Source of the DNA: Collodictyon triciliatum
Lineage: Eukaryota; CRuMs
Direction: 5' to 3'
Assembly: GCA_043381765.1 (NCBI GenBank)
Contig: JBHJMP010001043.1
Location: 1-25,449, forward strand
DNA: 25,449 bases
This document shows, in pieces, positions 1-10,202 of the stretch (within the stretch, counting starts at the first letter, position 1; every line of letters starts with the position of its first letter). Under the pieces are notes generated by a model. It saw only the letters and a program-made list of their open reading frames with translations, was not told where the DNA came from and did no database searches. Position numbers and translations under genes: made by a program.

Positions 1-105
1 TTTTTTTCTTTTTTTTTTTTTTTTTTTTTTTTCTTTTTTGTTTTCTTTTTTGTTTTCTTTTTTGTTTTCTTTTTTGTTTTCTTTTTTGTTTTCTTTTTTG
101 TTTTT
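1..105. repeat. T-rich minisatellite, 12-mer TTTTCTTTTTTG
   Basis: The window opens in a poly(T) stretch that resolves into about six tandem copies of the 12-mer TTTTCTTTTTTG, reaching about base 105. It is probably in the upstream region or an intron of the sulfotransferase-like gene, because that gene's 5' exons are missing. It has no coding content. Confidence 0.9.
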
Positions 106-567
106 AATCCTTTTTTATTCGCTTTTATTCTCCTATAGTATCTACTACCCTAATTTTTTAAGCTTCTGGTTGGTGTTGTGAATTTATTTTTATGGTCGGT
201 AAGGTGATACTATTTTCTAATTGCTCTTTTCATGTATCTAGGCCCGTCTCCATCACGCAGAACACACTCGGTCAAGGGCGCTCCTTGCTTTTTCTGACTC
301 GATTTATGTCTTCCAAAAGTTTCAATGCATCAAGTAGCTATCTGCATGGTGTTGTACAACCACACAACCCTACACAACCCACCCCACGCGTATACAGCTT
401 TGGCTTGAAGGAATCCACTTTCATGCAACCAAGTGATATGCCATTCGAGAATAATCTATTAATTATACAAAAACATCTTGTATATTTACTATTGTGCCAT
501 CTATTTACTCCTATGCCTTTTGCCAAGTAATCTAAGATGGTAATTCATATCACGCATCTGATTGCAG
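106..567. other. Unassigned AT-rich stretch upstream of the sulfotransferase exons
   Basis: This stretch should hold the 5' exon(s) and an intron of the sulfotransferase-like gene, but I could not identify them. An open frame beginning at ATG 192 reads about 112 codons, with no recognisable motif and no convincing splice donor. The polypyrimidine and AG acceptor of the first recognisable exon ends at 567. Confidence 0.4.
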
Positions 568-1985
568 AGTTTTGTCCCCTCGTGGAAAAGTGGGTTCGGC
601 CGTCGCTGACCAAAGAAGACACTCTACTCCAAGTCGAAATCCCGAAAACTGGAACAACATCGTTCCAAATCCTGCTCCGGTCCACATGTCACCAGACGAC
701 ACTTCAACCAAAACCTCTTGGACGCTGCAAGTCAGCAAGATGTTGTCATCCGAAGTTGAGATGCAATTGGTTCCACCCCGCACTGGTCGAGGCAGAAATG
801 TGTGCTGTGTAAGAAACTTAGTACATAAATGGAATCACATTTAATATTCAATTTTACTGAACACTTATAATATTTTTTTTGTCAAAATTAATCATTCATG
901 ATAATACGCATCGAAAATGATGTCCTGTAAGCGTACTAAAATTTAGATACTCGAACACCGAATAAACCTTAATGAACCCAGGAATCTAGGTCTTAATGCA
1001 TCTCGCTTCTACCCAATCACCATCTTTCGAAATCCTATCGTCAGGACAGTAAGCGAATACCGGGAATGGAAAAAGAATTGGCCGAGGAGTCCAAACTATG
1101 CGCCGGACCTGGACTTGTTGAGAAAGGACATCTCCTTGTATGACTTTATACACCACCCACACAACCCAGCAAATAATCGCCAGCTCTGGATGATTACTCC
1201 AGTTGCCCACGGGAAGCTCAGAAAGTCAAAAGATTACTCCGCTTTTTACACATTTTGGAAGAATTATTACAAAGATGAAAATTTTGTTTCTAGATTAAAT
1301 AATGATAAGGTAAGACCTTTGCTCTTTTCTGCCGTTTATTTCATGTGTTCGCTTTATCTTATATCTAGCCCTCTCTCTTCTGCTTCCTTTATATTTGATA
1401 CTGTTTTTATGTGGCTCATGAATATTTTATGTGCTAGTGCTCCTTCGTATCATCATGTTTTTTTTTCTAGGATTTGTTGGAGTTGACCAAAGCGTATCTC
1501 GCGAATGACTTTGCATTCTTTGGTTTGACTGAGTTTTATAACCTGAGTATCAAGCTTTTTTTGTACACTTTCAATGCTGCGGGGCATTTGAATCATGGAA
1601 GGTATCTGAACAAGTCATCTGTTAATGTTACGTCCTTCATTGGTGGGAACGCGACAATCTTAAACGCCGTAATGGAGAAGAATAAGGTCAACATATGTAT
1701 TACTTTTACTTTTCTTGTTTGTTTGTTTGTTTGTTTGTTTGTTTGTTTGTTTGTTTGTTTGTTTGTTTGTTTGTTTGTTTGTTTTATTCAGAATTGTTAT
1801 TGTTGAATAACCAACCATATATTTTTATGTATCCAATTACATTCCATTACTAGTATCACCGTTTATGAATGACAGGAAATTATTATTAGGCTGATGTTGA
1901 GCTTTATGAGTTCGCCGTGAATTTATTTAAAGAAAGAGTCAACCAAATGCAAAGTTGTCTTGGTGAGCCACCGATTGTTTTTTGA
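568..1985 (+). CDS. HS6ST: Heparan-sulfate 6-O-sulfotransferase-like protein (3' four exons)
   Basis: Exons 568-808, 982-1309, 1471-1686 and 1890-1985 join in phase and end in TGA. They encode about 292 residues. Family members transfer sulfate from PAPS to a glycan in the Golgi. Seen in the sequence: a 5'-PAPS loop, IPKTGTTSF, in the first exon; a 3'-phosphate-binding segment, FRNPIVRTVSEYREW, in the second; then ANNRQLWMI, AFFGLTEF and a C-terminal VELYEFAVNLFKER. These match, in order, the HS6ST landmarks (QKTGGTTF, RDPVSRYLSEWRH, ANNRQVRML, AFFGLTEF, LYDYAKDLF). Plant tyrosylprotein sulfotransferase shares this domain and is an alternative activity. The usual N-terminal membrane anchor is not in the part I can assemble, so the gene is 5'-incomplete. 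The last intron (1687-1889) carries a TTTG microsatellite and a weak gtcaac donor. Confidence 0.85.
1717..1784. repeat. (GTTT)n microsatellite, about 17 copies
   Basis: This is a perfect tandem GTTT tract inside the last intron (1687-1889) of the sulfotransferase-like gene. It is T-rich on that gene's sense strand and lies upstream of the tattattag acceptor. Confidence 0.95.
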
Positions 1986-2151
1986 TGAGAGTCTACTATG
2001 ATGGTACACTTGAGGCAATATTTTGCTTGGTGCATACAAAAGAGATATTATGAGACAAACTTCGGTATTGAAACAGCGGAATAATTGCGATGGGATGAAT
2101 TCTTCATCTTTTCAAATCATGGAGTTAGATGCAGAAAACAACATTTTAAGA

Positions 2152-2206
2152 AAATAAAAAAAAGCACATCAAAGTTTAAATAAAAAAAAAGCACATCAAA
2201 GCTTGA
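2152..2206 (+). terminator. Tandem-duplicated poly(A)-signal segment
   Basis: Two near-identical copies of a roughly 24-base unit (TAAAAAAAA-GCACATCAAAG-PyTT) start at 2155 and 2181, 26 bases apart. Each is preceded by AA, so each creates an AATAAA hexamer. They lie about 170 bases after the sulfotransferase stop, in the intergenic space before the convergent RCC1-like gene. The poly(A)-signal role is inferred; the duplication is visible. Confidence 0.5.
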
Positions 2207-2288
2207 ATACCAACAAGATGTCATGTGTTTTGTTTCAAAAGTCTGTTTATCTAACGAGTTGGACCACAGCGGCGTCTGGAGCTCATAT

Positions 2289-5200
2289 TCACTTCACCAC
2301 AACCACAGTATGGTCATATCCACAAACCACCTGACCAACAAAAGAAAAAAAACCAAGAAAATGAACACATTATTCAGAACGATAGAAAGAATGGAAGATT
2401 CGGAGAGAAGAATGTAATGGATGCCAATTCCTTTGGCCATTTTTAAATTGAGATAACAGCATTATATATAGAATGGTTGATGGCATTACATCCAAAACGC
2501 GGAACTTGTCGAGGCTAGTGACAGGAAGTGGGACATTGCGGTTTCCAATATTTCCGTGTCCGAGTTGGCCATCAACACCTTCGATACAGCGATAGAAATT
2601 TAAGAAAGAAAGAAAAAAGCAGCCGCAAAAATTAATTATTAAAAAAAATCGATGATAAATCTAGAAAATATAAAAAAAGACAGTTGGAATGATTTGTAAG
2701 GCTGAATGATGTCAAAGTCGGTTGGAAAGCATATCGCAGAGTTTGCGTTTTGTACCTTTTCCAAATGTATACAAGGTGCCGTCTTCAGTGATAACAGCGG
2801 TGTGATTTGATCTGTCGGGGTAAAAATGAGAAATGAGGCATCGTGGTTACACACTTCAGATTAGCACCATGTGTTCTTATTGAAAAAGCCCCAACCCGAA
2901 TCTGCATAATATTGGTAGCCAAGACAACTTTTATAATTGGTTCTAACCCGCAAGAAACCTTGACAACTTTCTTGTTCTTGAACCCCTCTACAAGAGTTGG
3001 ATGAGACTGATCTGCAGTAGTTCCATGCCCGAGTTGTCCGTGTGCCCCACGACCCCATGTATACAACTCTCCAGTTTCTACACAAAAGTAATATATATAT
3101 GCTTCAGTAAAATAACGCTTGAAAGCTTTTCTTATGAGTTCCACAACCACTGATATGAATCAAAGCGAAAGTTAGGAAAGCGAATAATCATTTCAAAATG
3201 AACCTGAAATGGCAGCAGAATGGAACGACCCGCATGATACTTGGATAATATTTTTGCCTCGAAGTGCGAATATAGGGACAGCCTCGTATTTCATTCCAGC
3301 CTCGACCTGAGAAACAAAACAAAAAAATTAAGCTACTTTTCTTTGTTTACACACAAAAAAATTGATTCTTTCTCCTTTATTCGATTCAAAGTACGCAAAA
3401 AAAATTGATTAAAATTGAATCAACTAAACCATTCGCCTTGTTACTTTCTCTTTGTTCTTTGTTTTTTTTTTCTTTTTCATTTTTCTTAACATTTTTTGAA
3501 TATTTTTTAGAGTAAAGAGTGACAGTATCAGAATATGAATTCCAAGATGCCATGGCGTTGGTGAGTGTGAATGTACTTTTCCTGTGCCAAGCTGTCCGAA
3601 CTCATTATTTCCAAGCCCGAATATGTCTCCTTCCTTTGTCAATAGTATAATATGGGAATCTCCACATGATAGGATTTTCACAGCTTGCTTTCTAAATAAG
3701 TTTCCATTTTCAGGTCTCAAGTATAAAAACCGGGAAATAAGAGAAATTATGTAAAGTGGTCTGATTATTGTGATTCGATTTTATAGTATGCTATATTTGT
3801 GTGCAAAATTTAGAATATTTTTGAGGCCTTTACAAGTGGACCAATTTACTTTTTTTTCAAGTCATAAAGCTCGATTTGAACAGGGTGATTCAAGAATGAT
3901 TCTTGCGTCACTCCTGGGCGACCTTTGCGAACACCTCCTGAGAAGTAAGCCTCACTTTTATCTAATAAACGTTAATTAAAAATTGAAAATTGTGATGAAA
4001 TTTGATTCAAACGCGAACACCTAGAGATAAAATGATATGTATATATGCGGACCGGTTTCTGATATAATACATACCAGTGATATATGCGGTGAAATCTTTT
4101 CCGCATGACACAAATTCCACAGGGTCGGGAGTGGGAAGGGCCTTTATGCAATTAAAGTCCATTCATATTCCAGATGAGTTTAGAGGACGTGTGGAATCAA
4201 GAGTATTATCCAGAGAAAAAAATTGTAGAATTGTTTCAATAGCAGTGTTTGAAATCATAGGTTTTCAGGACCTCGGGTAGATTTTTGTTCTTCTGGTCTC
4301 CAAATCCCAATCTTCCGTTATATCCTATATTAAGTGTTTTGAATGGTAAAAATATGTATTTGCCCACAGCAAAATTATATAGGTTTTAAATATGTATTTC
4401 TTGGGTAATATGCGAGTGACATATTTTTACAAACATGATTCAATGATAAATTTCTCAACATGCACGACTGATGAAATGCACTATAGTACGGTTTGATTGT
4501 CTTCTTGATAAATAAAAATAACGTAAATATGTAAACAAATGAAACCGTTTCCCCAGACAAAAAGCTTTCCAAGGGAAGAAATTACTGCTGAATGAGCCAC
4601 ACTGACGGATGCAGAGGCAACTTGGATTGAATTTCCAAGAAAATGGTCTACAAAGCTTGGATAGCTGATGTTATTTCCAGAGCCGTGTCCAAGGTTAAAA
4701 TCTTTTCCTTGTCCCCACGTGAAGAGAAGTCCTTCCTCTAAAAATAATATAGCATCGATTTAACAAAAAGAAAATGTAAGATGTTAGTCCTTTTATTGAT
4801 GTTCGAAGATTAAATGTCTTACAGTTGGCCTCACGTATCAAATATTAAAATACATCGGATTACCTGTAACTACGGCTGAAACGTGTCCTCCAGCAGCGAT
4901 TTTTGCTACTTTGAATGATTCAAGTCCGTGAACTTCAACAGGAGATGAGACGCTTATTTCATTTCCAACTCCGAGTTGGCCATGGCTGTTACGCCCCCAT
5001 GAGAATATGCGTATTGAATCTACCATGTAATAAGTTGGACTTTAGGCGAATTATAAATAGTGAAAAGTATATTCGTTGTGAATACCAACGGCGAAGATAT
5101 TTCCTTGATTGTTATGAGAAAGCTATGCCTAAACTATACTTTTACATACTCAGGCGAACTAGTTATGCTGCTGTGAGATATGCAAGAGTCCAATTACTTC

Positions 5201-5707
5201 AATTAATAAAAAAAAAATAATAATAATCAAACCTTGTTCTTTTTTGCTCATCGCTGCAATATACAGTCACAAAAGAGTGCATATATGTTTGATAGTATAT
5301 ATGAGTTCATATTTCGATACATGTCTAAGAATCAAATATTGGGTAGATTTGATTTAAAAAAAAAAGGAAAACATCGAGTTTTTCGAGTGATAAGGAATGA
5401 TAAGAAAAAAAAATTGAGACGGCGAAGAAAAAGAACTACCAGGCATGCTTAAAGAGAAAGTGTAGGGATGAAAAACATGCCATGATGGGATATGTCATAT
5501 TACATATTGTGGATGTTACTAGTGCAGCTGAGGAGAGTGCAACAGCGACGCCCCTTGTTAGTGATTTTGCTAAAGGCATCAGGATTGGTAAGTTGTTGTT
5601 GTAGGACCGTGACAAAAATAAAAGACCATGAATACCAACACTTAGACCCGATAAGTGGTATTGGAATAAGGTATCAAAGTGCAGTTGAAAGCCTCACCAA
5701 AGTTCAT
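2289..5707 (-). CDS. RCC1-repeat seven-blade beta-propeller protein
   Basis: Thirteen exons read on the minus strand: 5707-5698, 5569-5504, 5019-4864, 4737-4546, 4324-4272, 4141-4075, 3937-3850, 3715-3577, 3306-3204, 3077-2948, 2811-2756, 2578-2490 and 2330-2289. Every phase matches, and the total is 1191 bases, or 396 residues. Six clear RCC1 signatures and one degenerate one can be read: FSWGRNSHGQLGVG, FTWGQGKDFNLGHG, FVWGNGYNGRLGFG, a degenerate blade in exons 4141-3850, FGLGNNEFGQLGTG, YTWGRGAHGQLGHG and YTFGKGVDGQLGHG. The last exon supplies CGYDHTVVV to close the ring. The chosen start gives MNFAKSLTRGVAVALSSAA, with no acidic residue and two basic residues, which resembles a mitochondrial presequence as in RCC1L/Fmp25-type proteins. 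Donors gtcctg (4271) and gtacat (3576) are weak but are required by phase. The 5' start is the least certain part. Confidence 0.85.
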
Positions 5708-6233
5708 GTTGAAGACTTCCGCGTATCTCTTGAGAGTTTTTTTTTTATCAATGTATCCGATCCAAGTCCAGAAAGCGGTGCCATTTTTTAAGGAAGAAAA
5801 GAGAGGAGTATTTAGAGTGGGGTTGTTGGCAAGAAGAAAAAGAGACAAAGAACTAATAAGTATGACGATCTTTGATCGTGTAGGCAATTATCAATTCTGG
5901 CTGAGTGCTTCTGAGCCCAAACGCAGCTCCCTTTGGCGCCAGTGAACCAGCGCTCTGTACTCCCCACCAAAGCCTGGTTTCTTGTATGCTGGAGCGGATC
6001 AGAACCACGATCAGATTGTGCCCACAGATCATATTTTATTTTCCAGAAATAGACAAATCATATGATGTTAATCATAGTCTATAATTGGAAAATATCCTCT
6101 TTTTTTTTCCCGCCCCGATAAATGAATACGCAACAGAAACAAAACGAACCGCTCGGAGCGCCACAATCACGCGTGAATATGCCATTACTTTGACAGGCGG
6201 CGATAAGGCGCACCAATCAGAGCCCTTCTCATT
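5708..6233. promoter_or_regulatory. Divergent intergenic region with CCAAT box
   Basis: This space separates the minus-strand RCC1-like gene from the plus-strand dehydrogenase, so it should hold both promoters. A CCAATCA element at 6213-6219 lies about 20 bases before the first ATG on the plus strand. On the minus strand an open frame from ATG 6032 reads about 54 residues; it may be a further 5' exon of the RCC1-like gene, but I found no donor that joins it in phase. A minus-strand frame at 5700-5880 also stays open but has no ATG. Confidence 0.4.
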
Positions 6234-6323
6234 ATGATGGCGCTCCAACCAGCACGAAATGCTGTTCTCAAAGCCTGCGTGCCTGTCACGGTCTCTGCTA
6301 ACCTATCATCTCAGCAAGGTTAA
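6234..6323 (+). CDS. Upstream ORF overlapping the dehydrogenase start
   Basis: Two adjacent ATGs at 6234 and 6237 open a 29-residue frame that ends in TAA at 6323. It runs past the ATG at 6259 and stops just before the internal ATG at 6337. It is in a different frame from the dehydrogenase. If the transcript starts upstream of 6234, this uORF would be met first and could favour reinitiation at 6337. The peptide has no acidic residues. Whether it is translated cannot be seen. Confidence 0.4.
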   Translation: MMALQPARNAVLKACVPVTVSANLSSQQG

Positions 6324-8293
6324 CCCAGGAACGAGCATGTCTGGAAACGCAGCCGAATCGCCCGCCCCAGAGCGAGCAAAGAAAGGTAGCGTCCTTGGCG
6401 GAGGCGCTTTCGGTACTGCGATGGCCGAACTAATCGCCTCAAATGACACACCAGTGACGATCTATGCTCGCGATCCAAAGGTCTCCTTTTACTATAACTC
6501 GACGCTGTCAGACCCTTGCCTTATCATTCACCCACGTATTATCCTGGCACTATGCTCGTGTTGGGTCACAATAGTTGGTCATTTTTTAAGACAAAATGGT
6601 TTAATACAAAGGATTGACTTAATTTTTTTCCAAAGACTATCGAGAGCATCAATACGACACACACAAATCCAACTTTCTTGGGTGAGAGCAAGCTATCCCC
6701 GCTCATTATAGCCACCGATGATATCACAGAGGTAGTTTATATTACTTTAGACTTAAATTTGAAGGAAAAGTGTACTCACGCGACCTTTACAATGGTTTCT
6801 GCACAATAACTCGTATATGTATGTTCATAGTGCATGACTGCATCTGAAATCATCATGCTTGCGATTCCAACACCTTACTTGCGAGATTTTATCGTCAAAA
6901 ATCGTGACAAAATCCCTACAGGTTTGTTTCGAGATTAATAATGAACCTAGAGTAGAACCTCATTAAATACAGACCTGGTTATAATTTATTCGTCCATAGT
7001 TTATCATTTAGTATATCGTCTGCACGGAAGAAAGCACAACCACTTCTTGCTATTCTTTTTCAAAAAAAAAAAAACATATTCATAATATATTATTTAGGAG
7101 TTCCTATTGTCTGCTGTTCTAAGGGTATCGAAAACAATACCTTACTTACCCCATTCGAGATACTAATTGAAGAACTACCCGGAAAGTATCACGGCTGTTT
7201 GGCTGCCTTGTCTGGTCCATCATTTGCAAAAGAGGTTATTATCCCATGGGTCATATTCATGATCATCATACCATCTCCATTACGGAAGAAAAAAAAAGAA
7301 ATTTTGTTGCCTCACATGATGTCATTACCGCTAGGTGATGGAGCATAAACCTACAAACGTGACCATAGCCTCTCAAAATAAAGCTTTGGCCACACGAATT
7401 CAAAAACTCCTCAGCAATCGTTGGTTCCGCGTCTATACATCAACCGATATGATAGGTGCTGAGCTTTGTGGAGCCCTGAAGAATGTCATTGCGATTGCCT
7501 GCGGTGCCAGTGACGGGTTTGGATTTGGCATGGATGCTCGTGCTGCACTGATTACCCGCGGTCTTGCAGAGATTACCAGGTTACTCATAGTTGCAAGATT
7601 TCGTATAAATCATGTGTTTGAGCCTCTAGAAGATGATAATTCATTCATACCTTTCGATTTTTTATGCCATCAGGCTGGTGATCAAGAAAGGAGGCAACCA
7701 ACAGACCATGCTTGGTCTTTGCGGAGTAGGTGACCTTGTACTAACCTGTACGGGCAGCCTCTCCCGCAACTGGACAGTGGGGAATCGCATGGCCAAGGGT
7801 GAGACAATGGAAGAAATCAAAAAGACTATGAAAATGGTCGCAGAAGGTTTGTTTCTATTAATCATGTCTCAGTAAAACAAAGAAGAGTCGATTAACTGAA
7901 CCCACAAAGGAAAAAGGTTTTATTTATTTCCTTTTTATTACGATTATGATTAGTCTGTCGTCTAATTTGTTGATGCAGGTGTTAACACAGCCTACTCTGT
8001 ACACCAAATGTCGAGGTAATTCTTTTTTTGTTTGCATCTGTAAACTGCAATAACTTTTGCTTGCATAACCAGGGGTTGTGATTTTAGATTCAAGTTTGAA
8101 TGATTTAAAAGACCACTTCTCGTCCATTTCATCGATGCTTGCACGAGATACTTACCATTGCAATTAAATATAAAGCTCTCTGGGAGTTGACATGCCAATC
8201 TGTGAGCAAGTGTACCGCGTCATTTTCGAAGGAATCACAATGCAAGAGGCCCTGAGCAACCTTCAGAATCGTCCCCTACGAAGCGATGATTAA
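6259..8293 (+). CDS. gpsA: NAD(P)-dependent glycerol-3-phosphate dehydrogenase, GpsA type
   Basis: Eight exons (6259-6480, 6636-6731, 6831-6921, 7098-7234, 7335-7579, 7674-7846, 7979-8015, 8176-8293) join in phase to give 372 residues. The enzyme interconverts dihydroxyacetone phosphate and sn-glycerol 3-phosphate for lipid synthesis and redox balance. Landmarks: nucleotide-binding GGGAFG at residues 47-52; [13 protein letters not shown]; the catalytic-Lys segment [12 protein letters not shown]; the signature [18 protein letters not shown]; then [11 protein letters not shown]. These match bacterial/plastid/protist GpsA, not animal or fungal GPD1. The start at 6259 gives [20 protein letters not shown], presequence-like. 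The in-frame ATG at 6337 (Met27, [16 protein letters not shown]) would give a cytosolic form. There is no C-terminal SKL-like peroxisomal signal; the protein ends RSDD. Exon 1's donor (gtctcc) is weak. Confidence 0.93.
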
Positions 8294-9370
8294 GGCCTTG
8301 AGACTAAACTCATAAAGCAAATGACGACAAAATGCCCATAACAAAGTGTTCATCTTTGGCATAGCCAGATTTATTTTACTATCTCTTTCATAAGAATGGT
8401 TGTCATGTCTAGTTTGTTATGAATCGACAATTGTGCATGGTAAGTTGTACCTTGTTGAGAACTTCTCGCTTGTGAACGGGCGAGATAATGAGATATCCTT
8501 TTGTGACATGAAGTTGACGAGTTTTCACCATAGTCATGTGTTAGACACCGACACACATGAGCCATGGTGCTAACACAATGTTTGATAGACGCAGGAATCT
8601 TTAACCATTTTTCTCTGTGGTTTCGCACGAGTGGCCGTGTGTTCGACAGAGATGAAAGACGAATCCACCGCCTCGCCTGGATATGCTGGATATTGTAACA
8701 CATCGATCTGCATAGAGTATTGACGGTGATTAGGCTTTGCGCAGGGATGACGCTGTCGCGAGTCCTTCTGAAGTAATTGCTTGGAATGCGACATGCCACG
8801 CATGATTTCGTCAAAGCGTGTTGGAAAGATTGCCGTAATAATTTGCCATATGCCTACTGACTCTTTTCAAAGCATAATAAAGGCCTCATGTCTATCATAG
8901 TAAATTAATAATAAATACTATAATTTAATTTAATTATTAATGTATTTTAGCGTCATTTAATTGTTTATTGCTGTTATTACATAAAATCCACAAATAGATA
9001 GTCTACTGAAAAGACCATCACCGAGCCAATTTTTTTGCGGATAAGAAACAAAAGACATATTTTCGGCTATTTTTATCGCGGGTTTTCAAAAGCACACGCA
9101 TTCCCAGGTAGCAAGAGATTCCCAGTTGTTCTTTATGGAAGCTCTGTCAATTTTCTAAAACAAGAACCCGGCTAATTAAATCCGACGTGGCATTATCGAT
9201 GCAGCTTTTCGTCACTGACACGTAAGCGCGCGTTCGGTATATATATATATGTGTGTGAGCTCTTTGGAGCGAAGCTTCTTTGGTGAATCATCTCGTTGGA
9301 AATTTTCCGCAACATTACCACTGTTATGATGTTGAGCCGAGTTTTTTCGCAATTCTCTCCGTGGCAATCA
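8294..9370. other. AT-rich intergenic region
   Basis: This is mostly AT-rich DNA with no recognisable gene. It includes a very AT-rich patch at about 8860-8990 and a short TA/TG run at about 9239-9257. The only candidate is the small minus-strand ORF listed separately. Nothing else is supported. Confidence 0.5.
8570..8803 (-). CDS. Hypothetical 77-residue ORF
   Basis: A minus-strand ATG-to-TAG frame of 77 codons begins MRGMSHSKQLLQKDSRQRH and includes LQYPAYPGEAVDSSFISVEH. Composition is mixed and not low-complexity, so it could be a real small gene or a first exon. I recognise no family, and a longer frame in another register overlaps it. It lies between the dehydrogenase and the CCCH gene with its AT-rich upstream side at 8860-8990. 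Confidence 0.2.
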   Translation of the reverse strand: MRGMSHSKQLLQKDSRQRHPCAKPNHRQYSMQIDVLQYPAYPGEAVDSSFISVEHTATRAKPQRKMVKDSCVYQTLC

Positions 9371-9428
9371 TTAGTCTTTTCTTGCATTTCCCAAAGAGAC
9401 AGCCAACAATGAAGAATCCGAAGGATAG

Positions 9429-9692
9429 CGAGAAAAATGTCCTCTGCCTCGCAAGAAGCTGAACGGATCTGAAAAAAAGCTGTCTTGTATTGAATCAAAG
9501 CTGCCCAAGCCGCTTGAGGTCAAAACAAAGAACGAGCCAATTCCTTTCCCCTCTGCACTGGCCTTTACTGGCCTCGCGTTTGCGGTGCTGCTCCCTGGAT
9601 TCTTCATTTTCTTTCCCTGCTCTTTTTTCTTTTCTCTCATTCACAACAGCCGCATTAGGCTTATTGAAAGACGAAGCAGATTAAAGTCATTA
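9429..9692 (+). CDS. Possible exon with one membrane segment
   Basis: After a TAG that could be part of an acceptor (gatag at about 9424-9428), one frame stays open to TAG at 9692. It reads a basic N-part (PRKKLNGSEKKLSC), a middle KPLEVKTKNEPIPFPS, a hydrophobic stretch of about 20 residues (ALAFTGLAFAVLLPGFFIFF) and a basic tail (RIRLIERRSRLK). There is no ATG in the exon, so an upstream exon would be needed. An 89-codon ATG frame on the opposite strand (9640-9371) competes. The product is unknown. Confidence 0.25.
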
Positions 9693-10202
9693 TAGTTCTT
9701 CTATTCATAATATTAATCCATTAAGAAAAGGGTTCTTACGACTTTCCCTTCCTCTCGCCACCCTCTTTGACACCCATCCATGAAAGGCCTCTGGTCAACT
9801 GGACGGTGGGGCAAACCACCCTCAATATACTAAGCCCTGCACCCAAATATTCCTTAGTAAGAATCATACCATACCAATCAAAACAAAAAAAAATAAGACA
9901 CCAACCGCCCCAAAAAGACCAATCATACCCTTGCCTCTTTGCTCCTCACGACTCGAGTGGAAAGACAAGCCTCCTGCTAGCCTCCTTCCAGCCAGCCGTC
10001 CTCTCTCTCTCTCTCTCCTTCCCCCAGAAGACTTTTCCTGCCCACGAATTATTTCGCCACACCACAGCACCTTCTCGCGCACCAATCCAGGAAAAAGAAA
10101 AGTTTTACTTTCCACCTAAACATAAAAGCCGGCGCCCAAACAATAAATTTCCCTCTGCCTTCCCCTCCCCACAGAGAACCGCAAAGCCCACAAGAGACAG
10201 CC
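9693..10202 (+). promoter_or_regulatory. Pyrimidine-rich 5' region of the CCCH gene
   Basis: The roughly 500 bases before the CCCH start are C/T-rich on the plus strand, with a (CT)n run at about 10001-10018. No TATA box is placed convincingly. Frames here open only from TTG or are low-complexity, so I read the region as promoter and 5' UTR. Confidence 0.4.

Noticed and set aside
8371-8814. A 147-codon minus-strand open frame
   Set aside because: It starts from TTG, has no domain and overlaps the ATG-initiated 77-codon frame in another register. At most one could be real.
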